Below the pieces are notes generated by a model that was given only the letters and a program-made list of their open reading frames with translations, was not told the origin of the DNA and ran no database searches. This document shows, one piece after another, positions 8,523 through 16,449 of a stretch of 64,000 nt of DNA. Origin of the DNA: Frigidibacter sp. ROC022 (lineage in GTDB: Bacteria; Pseudomonadota; Alphaproteobacteria; Rhodobacterales; Rhodobacteraceae); the NCBI RefSeq assembly GCF_024723735.1, contig NZ_JANQDU010000001.1:1-64000 (forward strand). The letters run 5' to 3'. A program made the position numbers and the translations under genes. The number at the start of each line of letters is the position of its first letter. The first letter of the stretch is position 1.

Positions 8523-10815
8523 ATGAACAAAGCGATTACCGATGGCATCATCTTCATGCCGCCGCCCTTTGCCGACGGGCTGAACGTCTGGTCGAGCGAG
8601 GACGGCACCCCCGGTTCGGCCACCTATCAGGGCGCGGGCAATGCGGCGCTGGTTCCCGCCGATCAGGATTTCGGCGGCTGCCTGGAACTGGTCAAGACCG
8701 CCGCGACGCAGAAGCTGCGCTTTACCGGCAACACGCCGATCCTGCCGGGCTGCTACCTGCGGGTCCGGGCGCGGGTCAAGGCGGTCTCGGGCAACCAGCC
8801 CGCAGTGCGGATCGCGGGCTGGGCCGGCACGTCGGGCGGGGTGCATGTCGGGGGGGCTGACCGAGGTTGGCCCTGCCGTCACGCTGACCAGCTATGGCGA
8901 GGTGGTCGAGGTCTCGGCCATCCTGGGCACCGGCAATCGCGGCGGGGTCGACATGGTCTGGGGCGGCGATACCGCCATCGGTCATCTGGGGCTGGACCTG
9001 ACCGGGCCGAACGGCGGCGTGGTGCGGATCGACGATCTGATCGTCGAGGATGTGACCGAGGCCTTCCTGCGCAGCATGCTGGGCTGGGTCGATGTGCGCG
9101 ACTACGGGGCGATCGGCGACGGCGTGACCGATGACCGCGCCGCCTTTCTGGCCGCCGATGCCGATGCCGACGGCCGCGACATCGTGGTGCCCGTGGGGGA
9201 TTTCTACCTGTCCGAGAGCGTGACGATCAACGCCCAGATCCGCTTTGAGGGTCGGGTCATCCTGCCGGCGGCCAAGCGTCTGGTGCTGCGGCAGAATTTC
9301 GATCTGCCGACCTATATCGACGCCTTCGGCGGCGACGAGATGGAGGGGTTTCGCCGGGCGGTGCAGGCGCTTCTGAACTACAACGACCACGAGAGCCTCG
9401 ACATGGGCGGGCGCCGCATCGAGGTGACAGAGCCGATCGACATCCAGGCCGCCGAGGGCACGCTGAACACCTTCGAGGTCCGGCGGGTGATCCGCAACGG
9501 CCAGTTCAATGTCATCGACGGCCCGGCCTGGGAGACCGCGACGGCGACATCGACCGGGTCCTACAGCGCCAGCAATCCGAAGAAGCTGACAAATGTCGCC
9601 AATGTGGCCAATATCGAGATCGGCAGCCGGGTCTCGGGCAATGGCGTCGGGCGCGAGGTCTATGTGACCGACCGCAATGTCGGGCAGCAGTCGCTGAGCC
9701 TGTCGCAGCCACTCTACGGGGCCGCGGCGACCCAGAGCTACAGCTTCAGCCGCTATCGCTATGTGCTGGATTTCTCGGGCTTCCAGAAGGTCTCGAAATT
9801 CACGCTGGAAGACATCGAGCTGCAGTGCAACGGGTTTGCCAGCGGCATCCTGCTGGCCCCCGATGGCGAGACATTCCACATCCGCGACAGCTCGATCAAC
9901 CGGCCGAAGGATCGCGGCATCACCAGCCACGGCACCGGCTGCCAGGACCTGCAGATCGACCGCTGCCATTTCAACTCGAACGAGCAGAACGTGGCGATCC
10001 AGGACCGGACCACGGTGGCCTTCAACGTCAACGCCAATGACGCGAAGATCCGCGAGAACCGGTTCCAGAGGTTCCTGCATACCGGGCTGCTGTTCGGCTC
10101 GGGCCATGTGGTGATCGGCAATCACTGGTTCCAGGGCGACGGCATCGTCGGCTCGGGCCGGGTCGGCGGGCTGATCTTCACCTATCCGAACTGCAAGTCG
10201 GTGCTGGTCGGGAACTACATCGACAACTGCTATGTCGAGATGACCAACGAGCATGACGCCAATCCGGAGTTCTCTTCCGAATTCTCCTTTGGCGGGCTGA
10301 CGATCACCGGCAACAGCTTCACCGTCTCGAACGCGGCGCCGGATTCGGCCTGCATCGTGGTGAAGCCCCACGGACCGGGGCATTTCCTGCACGGGCTGAC
10401 GGTGACCGGCAATGTGTTCAAGGCGACCGGCGGCAACATCGCCCGGATCGAGAAGGTCGATACCACGATCGCGGGGCTGGATTTCGGCCGGACCCGCAAC
10501 GTGGTCTTCGACGGCAACACGTTCAACGGCATCAACGCGATCACGGCGAACCCGGCGGTGCTGGAGTTCCAGCAGGTATCGGCGGCGAAGACCTGGGTGC
10601 TGGATGCCGGGGACTACCTGCCCTTCGGCGGTTATGCGCGGACGGTGCCTTCGGTATCGAGCGAGGGGCCGATCACGAATGGATCGGGGACCGAGATCCA
10701 CACCATGCCCTATGCGACGCCGAATTACGGCCCCGGCAATCAGGTGCGGCTGACATGGTCCGAGCCGGTGAAGGGACGGGTGCAGCTGGTGGTGCGGGCC
10801 GACAACCCGGTCTGA
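8523..10815 (+). CDS. Pectate-lyase-superfamily spike-like protein, frameshifted
   Basis: This gene encodes a protein of about 763 residues if one base is removed from a run of seven G at 8850-8856. Before the run the frame reads MNKAITDGIIFMPPPFADGL and ends in a short carbohydrate-binding-like domain. After the run the correct sense continues in another frame from LTEVGPAVTLTSYGEV for over 640 codons. The motif DVRDYGAIGDGVTDDRAAF marks the Pectate_lyase_3 parallel beta-helix. By recall, such proteins include head spikes of Rhodobacter gene transfer agents (GhsA/GhsB), which bind host capsule. No phage or GTA structural genes are adjacent. The shift could be a sequencing error or a real lesion. 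Confidence 0.75.
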
Positions 10816-10822
10816 GGCCGGC

Positions 10823-11314
10823 TCAGACCTGCGGCAGGTCGAGGTCTTCCGGACCCAGCCGGAAGGCCTTGCCGAAGCCGCCGTTGAGAAAGCCGGCAAG
10901 GACCGCGAAGCGGACGAAGCGGAAATCGGCCAGCCCGGCATAGACGGCGGCCTTGGGATGCTGCGCCAGCCAGGCCTGCATCAGGGCCGGACGGTCGGGC
11001 GACCCGGGGCTGACGAAGGCGGCGCGGGCCTCGATCGTCAGCCGCGGATGGGTCAGCGGGTCGCCCTTTGGGCCGGGTTCGCCGACCAGCAGCGAGGCGC
11101 GGGGATCCGAGCGCAGCGCCCGGCTGTGCGCCGCGAGGTCCGAGATCAGCGCCAGCGGCGCGCCATCCGGCGCAAGACCCAATGCGATCCGGGTGACCTG
11201 CGGCCGGCCATCCTCCAGCACGACCGCCAGGGCCGCGAACCGGGCCTGCGCCAGAAGCGATTGCGCCAGCGCCCTTGCATCGTCGTCGGTGGGTCGGATC
11301 GGGTCGATCGCCAT
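10823..11314 (-). CDS. FMN-binding split-barrel (pyridoxamine-oxidase-like/HugZ) protein
   Basis: This 163-residue protein has the split-barrel fold of pyridoxamine 5'-phosphate oxidase-like proteins. ALAVVLEDGRPQVTRIAL and LALISDLAAHSRALRSDPRASLLVG (residues about 25-80) are typical of the heme-utilisation HugZ group. HPKAAVYAGLADFRFVRF is a conserved C-terminal element of that group. It may bind flavin or heme. No heme-uptake genes are nearby, so a role in heme degradation is only possible. It is convergent with the spike-like gene, with 7 bp between them. Confidence 0.8.
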   Translation of the reverse strand: MAIDPIRPTDDDARALAQSLLAQARFAALAVVLEDGRPQVTRIALGLAPDGAPLALISDLAAHSRALRSDPRASLLVGEPGPKGDPLTHPRLTIEARAAFVSPGSPDRPALMQAWLAQHPKAAVYAGLADFRFVRFAVLAGFLNGGFGKAFRLGPEDLDLPQV

Positions 11315-11355
11315 GGTGGTTCCTGTTGGGGGCGGGGAGTCCGGGTGGCGGGCGG

Positions 11356-11532
11356 CTATCTTTTGAGGATCAGTATCCAGAACGCATAGACCGCCGCCGC
11401 GCCGGACAGCAACGCCCAGCCGGGGGAGCCGTAGAAGAGCTCTGCCACGGCCCAGATCGCCGGCACCAGGACGGTGCCCCAGCGGGCCCAGGGCCGGGCG
11501 AAGAACGGGTGGTCGGGGTCGATCAGCTTCAT
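11356..11532 (-). CDS. Small membrane protein, DUF3329-like
   Basis: This 58-residue protein opens MKLIDPDHPFFARPWARWGT and then has two hydrophobic segments, around VLVPAIWAVAELFYG and WALLSGAAAVYAFWILIL, before a basic end (KR). The IDPDHPFF start followed by two helices resembles small DUF3329-type proteins of Rhodobacteraceae. It lies 19 bp downstream of the GST gene on the same strand and is probably cotranscribed with it. The function is unknown. Confidence 0.65.
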   Translation of the reverse strand: MKLIDPDHPFFARPWARWGTVLVPAIWAVAELFYGSPGWALLSGAAAVYAFWILILKR

Positions 11533-11551
11533 GCCGGGCCGCGCCGCCTGT

Positions 11552-12160
11552 TCATGCCGTCACCGCCAGCGCCCTCTGCACGGCGGGGCGGGCCTCGACC
11601 CGGGCCATATGGGCGGCGATCTTCGGCAGGCCGGCCAGGTCCACCCCGTCGCCGGGCAGCCAGCGCTCCATGGTGAAGAGATAGGCATCGGCCAGCGAAT
11701 ATTGCTCTCCGAGATACCACGGCCCGCGCAACTGTCCGGAAAGATACGAGAAATGCGCCGCCATGTTGCTGGGCACCTTTAGCTTCAGCGCCTCGATCAC
11801 CGCGGGATCGTCGCTCCACCTTGCGCCGCGGGCGCGATGCGCGTGGCTGACATGGACGGTGGCGCTGAGATAGGCGCAAAGCTCGTCCACCCGGGCGGCC
11901 TCGCGCGGGTCGGAAGGGAGCAGCCCGGCCTCGGGGTACAGGGCCGCGATGTAGCGCAGGATTGCCGGGGTCTCGGTCAGCACCCCGTCGTCGGTGACCA
12001 GCGCCGGGACCCGGCCCTTGGGGTTCACTGCCAGATAGGCGGGTTGCAGCTGATCGCCATCGGCGAAGGACAGGCGCAGCGGATCATAGGCCGCCCCGGC
12101 CTCTTCCAGCGCGATCACCGCGGCCAGCGCGACGGTTCCGGGCGCGTAGTAGAGCTGCAT
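11552..12160 (-). CDS. Glutathione S-transferase family protein
   Basis: This 202-residue cytosolic GST has an N-terminal thioredoxin-like domain (about residues 1-80) and a helical C-terminal domain. VNPKGRVPALVTDDG supplies the cis-proline, and LTETPAILRYIAALYPE is the glutathione-binding segment. YLGEQYSLADAYLF is the conserved N-capping box of the C-terminal domain. It resembles the beta-class and related GST groups. The upstream mini-lipoprotein overlaps its start by one base, suggesting coupled translation. The substrate is unknown. Confidence 0.85.
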   Translation of the reverse strand: MQLYYAPGTVALAAVIALEEAGAAYDPLRLSFADGDQLQPAYLAVNPKGRVPALVTDDGVLTETPAILRYIAALYPEAGLLPSDPREAARVDELCAYLSATVHVSHAHRARGARWSDDPAVIEALKLKVPSNMAAHFSYLSGQLRGPWYLGEQYSLADAYLFTMERWLPGDGVDLAGLPKIAAHMARVEARPAVQRALAVTA

Positions 12161-12234
12161 CAGATCAGCGGCACGAAGGGCACGCCGTTGCAGGCGGCGA
12201 GCAGGGCCAGGGAAAGCAGGGCAATGTAACGCAT
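12160..12234 (-). CDS. Mini-lipoprotein of 24 residues
   Basis: This very short gene reads MRYIALLSLALLAACNGVPF, followed by four more residues and TGA. It has a basic start, a hydrophobic stretch and a lipobox LLAAC, so the mature peptide would be only about 10 residues anchored by a lipidated Cys15. Its stop TGA shares one base with the ATG of the GST gene, which supports real translation. There is no strong ribosome binding site. It resembles entericidin-like small lipoproteins. Its function is unknown. Confidence 0.5.
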   Translation of the reverse strand: MRYIALLSLALLAACNGVPFVPLI

Positions 12235-12303
12235 GTCAGGGGTCTCGCCTTGTGGGTCGGCTCTTGATAGCATTCCGGCAGTCAAGGCGGAAGGGAACAG
12301 CGG

Positions 12304-12621
12304 ATGCTTGCACTCGACACGGCGTTTCAGGGACAGACCGTCATCACCACCTTCGATGTCACGCCGGGCACCTGCCAGGACCTGGTCGAGGCCCTGTCAT
12401 CGGCCCATGCCGAGGTGATCTCGAAATGCCCGGGGTTTCTCGGCTCGGCCCTGCATGTCAACGATGCGCAGACGCGGGTGGCGAGCTATTCGCAATGGAC
12501 CTCGCGCAATGACTTCCAGGCGATGTTGCGGCTGCCCGAGATGCGCGAGCGCAACCGGCGGCTGAACGAGCTGTGCAAGAGTTTCGAGCCGGTGATGTAC
12601 GAGGTGGCCGTCACCTATTAG
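12304..12621 (+). CDS. Antibiotic-biosynthesis-monooxygenase-fold (ABM) protein
   Basis: This 105-residue protein has the dimeric alpha/beta ferredoxin-like ABM fold. FDVTPGTCQDLVEALSSAHA gives the first strand and helix, PGFLGSALHVND the second strand, and VASYSQWTSRNDFQAML the conserved strand with Trp. It is a stand-alone unit, so it could be a small monooxygenase, a heme-degrading type or simply a binding protein. It is divergent from the mini-lipoprotein and GST genes. No partner enzyme suggests a substrate. Confidence 0.8.
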   Translation: MLALDTAFQGQTVITTFDVTPGTCQDLVEALSSAHAEVISKCPGFLGSALHVNDAQTRVASYSQWTSRNDFQAMLRLPEMRERNRRLNELCKSFEPVMYEVAVTY

Positions 12622-12639
12622 GGCAGGCGGCGCCCGGAC

Positions 12640-12984
12640 TCAGGTCTTGCAGTCGGCGTTGCCGTAGCGGGCCTGGCAGGCCTGGGCGGTGCAGAGCCGG
12701 ATCTGTGCATCGCGGCGCGGCTTGTTGCGATCGACCGTCTCGACATCGGTATAGGGGATCGGGACCGAGATCATCTCGTCCACGCAGGTGGTCGTGTTGC
12801 CGGTGGTGGTGCAGGTGGACTTGCCGCTGGGGCGCTGTTCGTACCGGGTTCGCTGGACCAGTCTCTGATAGAGGTCCTGCGGAATCTTCACATTCCATTC
12901 CGCGGTGCAGGCCCGGCGCTCGGTCTGGTATTCCGGGGTGCCGCAGGCGACGAGAAGTGGCAGAAGAAGAAGGGCGCGGCGCAT
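12640..12984 (-). CDS. Hypothetical lipoprotein
   Basis: This 114-residue protein begins MRRALLLLPLLVACGTPEY, a short lipoprotein signal with lipobox LLVAC, so it should be anchored to the outer or inner membrane in the periplasm. The mature part contains several cysteines (RACTAEW, STCTTTGNTTTCVDE, LCTAQACQARYGNADC) that could form disulfides. I do not recognise the family. It is convergent with the ABM gene, 18 bp away. Confidence 0.75.
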   Translation of the reverse strand: MRRALLLLPLLVACGTPEYQTERRACTAEWNVKIPQDLYQRLVQRTRYEQRPSGKSTCTTTGNTTTCVDEMISVPIPYTDVETVDRNKPRRDAQIRLCTAQACQARYGNADCKT

Positions 12985-13457
12985 CGGTTGTCCTCTGGGG
13001 CTGTGCGGATTGCGGCGAACTCGCGGTGAACTCTCAACAGGCCGCCCGTCCGGTCCGGGGCGAGGCCGCCATTGCCAGGCGCCAGCCGAGAGCCCCGAGG
13101 GCGGACCAACCGGCCCCAGAATGCCCGCGGCGCCGATCATAGTCGAGACCCGATTGCCCGAGCGGATCGGGGGCGGCGCCGCGGGACGTCCCGGATGCGC
13201 CGATGCCTGCCGGGCCGGGGGGCGGGGCGTTATCGTTCAATGGCGCCATATCGACCTTTGAACGCAACAGCTTCAAGCGCGGCCGATCGGCAAGAGCGGA
13301 TGGGGGGCTTGCGCCTTGTCGGGTGAGTGGCGCGGTCCGGCCATGCGCCCGTCCGGCGCCGGGTCCGGGGGCGAGAGGGCCCGCATCGCTGCCGCGGACC
13401 GCTCCCCTGTGTCGGTGGCGCCCTGCCTGTCCGGCAGGGCGCCGACCGGATGGCATG
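12985..13457. other. Intergenic region of 473 bp, no gene recognised
   Basis: This stretch lies between the lipoprotein gene and the fasciclin gene, both on the minus strand. Open frames cross it on both strands, but their composition is Arg/Pro/Gly-rich without any family pattern. One clear hairpin (13417-13443) serves as a likely terminator of the fasciclin gene. The rest should hold the promoter of the lipoprotein gene, but I see no convincing hexamers. Confidence 0.6.
13417..13443 (-). terminator. Hairpin terminator after fasciclin gene
   Basis: GGCGCCCTGCC and its exact complement GGCAGGGCGCC form an 11-bp stem around a 5-base loop. It lies 15 bp past the fasciclin stop codon. No T-tract follows on the minus strand, so it may act with Rho or protect the 3' end. 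Confidence 0.5.
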
Positions 13458-13973
13458 CTAGTGGCAGGCCGGGCGGGTGCCGGGCAGCAGCACCTTGTCC
13501 ACGACATGGATGACGCCATTGTCGGTCATGATGTCGGCAATCACGACATTGGCCATGTCCCCGGTTCCGTCGGCAATCGTCACGCCGCCGGCGCCCGAGG
13601 TGATGCACAGGCGCTCGCTGGTCAGGACCGGTTGGAAATAGTTCGAGCCGGCCGGAATCATGCCGGCGGTCAGCTTGCGGTCATCGACATGATAGAGAAG
13701 GATATCGGTCAGCTGGCCCTTGTTTTCGGGTTTCAGCAGCGTCTCGACCGTGCCGTCCGGAAGCGCGGCAAAGGCATCGTTCAGCGGCGCGTAGACCGTG
13801 AAGGGCCCCGGGCCCGAGAGGGTTTCGGCCAGGCCGGCGGCGTTTACCGCGGCGACAAGCGTGGAGAAGCGTTCGTCGGCCGCGGCGACTTCGACGATGT
13901 TGGCCGCGTTGGCGCTGGCAGCGGCAAGGCCCAGGGCCAGGGCGGTCGCGGTGGCTTTGAATTTCATTCCCAT
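13458..13973 (-). CDS. Secreted fasciclin (FAS1) domain protein
   Basis: This 171-residue protein has an N-terminal signal peptide (MKFKATATALALGLAAASANA) and one FAS1 domain. The conserved H1 box is FSTLVAAVNAAGLAETLSG followed by PFTVYAPLNDAFAALP, and the H2-like end is GVIHVVDKVLLP. YH in LLYHV matches the central FAS1 motif. Such proteins are periplasmic or surface-bound and are used in adhesion. The first ATG is favoured by an upstream GGAG, and a second lies two codons on. It is on the same strand as, but 179 bp from, the Rrf2 gene. Confidence 0.88.
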   Translation of the reverse strand: MGMKFKATATALALGLAAASANAANIVEVAAADERFSTLVAAVNAAGLAETLSGPGPFTVYAPLNDAFAALPDGTVETLLKPENKGQLTDILLYHVDDRKLTAGMIPAGSNYFQPVLTSERLCITSGAGGVTIADGTGDMANVVIADIMTDNGVIHVVDKVLLPGTRPACH

Positions 13974-14152
13974 GAGACGTCTCCGAGTTGGCGGACCGGT
14001 TTGGCTTGGTCCAGTTTCTGGTCACATGAGAGTTACGGAGGGGGGGATGGTCCGGATCACTTGTTTTTCGGAAAGCCGTGAACCCCATGCCTGCGGAGGG
14101 CCGTGGCCGCGGGAGAAATGCGGAGACCCGACCGGGCCCGCAGGACGGGCGG

Positions 14153-14641
14153 TCAGAGGTCCGCGTCGGCGTCTTCCCGGGCGTTCCGGCAATCGGGCCG
14201 GGTCTGGGGGGCCATGTCCAGCAGGGCCGAGAGGCCGCAGTTGCCCTTCACCAGATCCGCCAGGGTGACCATGTCGAGCTCGTGATAGAAGGCCTCGACC
14301 GCGCGGGTGATGTAGTTGCGAAGGCGGCAGATATCGGACAGCGGGCAGGTGTTGGTTTCCGGGTCGAAACATTCCGCGAAGGCGGCCGAGGTCTCGAAGA
14401 CCCGGAACACCTGGCCGATGGAAATCTCCTCCATCGGACGCGCCAGGCGCAATCCGCCGCTGCGGCCCCGGAGCGTTTCCACGAAGCCGTTGCTCTGCAG
14501 CATGTTCACCACCTGTTGCAGGTGATTGATCGATGCGTTGCATTTCTCGGCGATATCGGCCGTGCGCACGATGGCCCTGTCGTTCACGGCGCAGGCCATG
14601 AGAATCCGCGAGGCCAGGTTTGTCCTTGTGGTCAGGCGCAT
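14153..14641 (-). CDS. Rrf2 family regulator, NsrR-like
   Basis: This 162-residue Rrf2 protein has an N-terminal winged helix (residues about 1-75, with the recognition region CNASINHLQQVVNMLQSNGF and the wing GRSGGLRLARP) and three cysteines at about 91, 99 and 105 in ECFDPETNTCPLSDICRL that would hold an Fe-S cluster. This arrangement is that of NsrR, which senses nitric oxide. The Cys spacing CX7CX5C is longer in the first gap than in classical NsrR. It is divergent from cydDC, so regulation of the cytochrome bd system by NO is the obvious idea. Confidence 0.85.
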   Translation of the reverse strand: MRLTTRTNLASRILMACAVNDRAIVRTADIAEKCNASINHLQQVVNMLQSNGFVETLRGRSGGLRLARPMEEISIGQVFRVFETSAAFAECFDPETNTCPLSDICRLRNYITRAVEAFYHELDMVTLADLVKGNCGLSALLDMAPQTRPDCRNAREDADADL

Positions 14642-14701
14642 GAAAGTCTCATCTGGGAGTCCAGTTTTAGTCTACAATCACCAGAGGCAGAGGGCCTGTA
14701 T

Positions 14702-14715
14702 TTGATCCAGATCAG
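14702..14715. promoter_or_regulatory. FNR-type box upstream of cydD
   Basis: The sequence TTGATCCAGATCAG matches the FNR/Dnr consensus TTGAT-N4-ATCAA at nine of ten positions. It sits 60 bp before the cydD start, and a possible -10 (GAATAT, 14735-14740) would place it near -39, close to a class II activator position. It is also within the promoter region of the divergent Rrf2 gene. Confidence 0.7.
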
Positions 14716-14775
14716 TTCAATGCCGGGCGGGGCTGAATATCTGGTATCCGCAAGTCAAGTTTCAGGGCGCGGTTC

Positions 14776-16449
14776 GTGACAGAGGATACCCCGGACAGGG
14801 ATGAGGCGCGGGCCGAACCGGCGGGCGGCGCAGAGCCGATCCTGGCGGCCGGGCGCGACCGGCTGCGGCGAGCGGCGCTTCTGTCGGTGCTGGCGGCGCT
14901 GATCTGGCCGTTGCAGGCGGCGCTGGTGGCGCATGCCCTGGGCGGCCTGCTGACCGGGGCCGACGTCTCGCCGCTGACCGTCGCCTTGGGATTTGCCGCC
15001 CTCGGGGCCGGGCGGGCGATTCTGGGCGTGCTGAGCGAGACGCAATCGCAGCTGGCGGCCGAGACGGTGATCCATGCCGCCCGCGCCCGGGTGGTGGCAC
15101 AGGAGGCGCGGCGGGCCGGGGACAGCCCTTTTGGCGGCGCCGGCAGCCTGGCCGCCCTGGCCGGTGAGAAGCTCGACCTGCTGGCGCCCTATCTGACCCG
15201 TTATGCCCCGGCACGGGCGCGGGTGATGGTCCTGCCCCTGGTGATCCTGGCCCTGGCGCTGTGGCAGTCCTGGGCGGTGGCGCTGGTCCTGATCGTCTCG
15301 GGGCCGCTGATCCCGGTCTTCATGGCGCTGGTCGGGATGGCGGCCAAGGAGGCCAGCCAGAGGCAGATGGTCGAGATCGGCGGTCTCAACGACCTGCTGG
15401 TCGAGCGGCTTTCGGCGCTGGTCGATATCCGGCTGCTCGGCGCCGGGGCGGCGGTGCGCGACGGCTTTGCGGCCAAGGCCGGCGACCTGCGCCGGCGCAC
15501 CATGGCGGTGCTGCAGATCGCCTTCCTGTCCTCGACGGTGCTGGAGCTCTTTGCCGCGATCGGCGTCGCGATGGTCGCGGTCTATATCGGGTTCTCGCTG
15601 CTCGGTGAGCTTTCCTTCGGCAGCTGGGGCGGTCCGATTTCGGCGCAGGCCGGGATCTTCCTGCTGCTGCTGGCGCCGGAGTTCTACCAGCCGATGCGGG
15701 ATCTCTCGGCGGCCTGGCACGACAAGGCGGCGGCGGATGCGGTGCTGAAGGAGATGGAGGCCTGGCAGAGCGCCGGCACCGACAGCCTGCTGGGGCAGGG
15801 CGGCCGGGCGGAGCCGCTGCCCGGGGCGCCGGCCATATCGCTGCGGGGCTGCCGGTTGCCGGGGGGGACGACCCTGCCCGATATCGACATCGCGCCCGGG
15901 GAAAGCGTCGCCCTCACCGGGCCCAGCGGCGCCGGCAAGACCACAACGCTGCGGATGATCGCCGGGCTGGTGGTGCCCGGCTCGGGTCAGGTCCGGGTGG
16001 CGGGGCAGGAACTGAGCGATGCGACCGCCGATGGCTGGCGGGCGCGGCTGGGCTGGATGCCGCAGGCGCCGCATTTCCTCAACGCCAGCCTGCGGCGCAA
16101 CCTGACGCTGGAGCGTGAGGGCGACCTTCCGGCGGCGCTGACCCAGTCGGCGGTGCGCGAGGTGGTCGAAGCGCTGCCGCAGGGGCTGAACACGCGGCTG
16201 GGGGAAACCGGGGGCGGCCTGTCGGGCGGCGAGGCCCGGCGGCTGACCCTGGCCCGCGCCATCTATGGCGGGCCGGAGGTGATCCTGGCGGACGAGCCGA
16301 CCGCCGATCTGGACAGCCGAACCGCGCAGGCGGTGATCGAGGGGCTGATGGCCGAAGTGGCCCGCGGCGCGACCCTGATCGTGGCCACGCATGACCCGGC
16401 GCTGGCGGCGCGGATGGACCGGGTCATTCCGATCGGGGCAGGCGCATGA
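14776..16449 (+). CDS. cydD: Thiol reductant ABC exporter subunit CydD
   Basis: This 557-residue half-transporter has a membrane domain (residues about 25-300) followed by an ATPase domain. Walker A is GPSGAGKTTT near residue 380, the signature is LSGGEARRLTLARA near 475, and Walker B is VILADEP. With CydC it exports cysteine and glutathione to the periplasm, needed for assembly of cytochrome bd. The GTG start at MTEDTPDRD was taken because no better start lies downstream before the first helix. It overlaps cydC by 4 bp (ATGA). Confidence 0.9.
   Translation: MTEDTPDRDEARAEPAGGAEPILAAGRDRLRRAALLSVLAALIWPLQAALVAHALGGLLTGADVSPLTVALGFAALGAGRAILGVLSETQSQLAAETVIHAARARVVAQEARRAGDSPFGGAGSLAALAGEKLDLLAPYLTRYAPARARVMVLPLVILALALWQSWAVALVLIVSGPLIPVFMALVGMAAKEASQRQMVEIGGLNDLLVERLSALVDIRLLGAGAAVRDGFAAKAGDLRRRTMAVLQIAFLSSTVLELFAAIGVAMVAVYIGFSLLGELSFGSWGGPISAQAGIFLLLLAPEFYQPMRDLSAAWHDKAAADAVLKEMEAWQSAGTDSLLGQGGRAEPLPGAPAISLRGCRLPGGTTLPDIDIAPGESVALTGPSGAGKTTTLRMIAGLVVPGSGQVRVAGQELSDATADGWRARLGWMPQAPHFLNASLRRNLTLEREGDLPAALTQSAVREVVEALPQGLNTRLGETGGGLSGGEARRLTLARAIYGGPEVILADEPTADLDSRTAQAVIEGLMAEVARGATLIVATHDPALAARMDRVIPIGAGA

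Noticed and set aside
8776-10941. Minus-strand open frame of 721 codons opposite the spike-like gene
   Set aside because: The plus-strand frame has a clear pectate-lyase pattern; the antisense has no domain pattern.
13034-13519. Minus-strand frame across the intergenic gap and the fasciclin 3' end
   Set aside because: It overlaps the fasciclin gene and the terminator hairpin, and its translation has no protein pattern.
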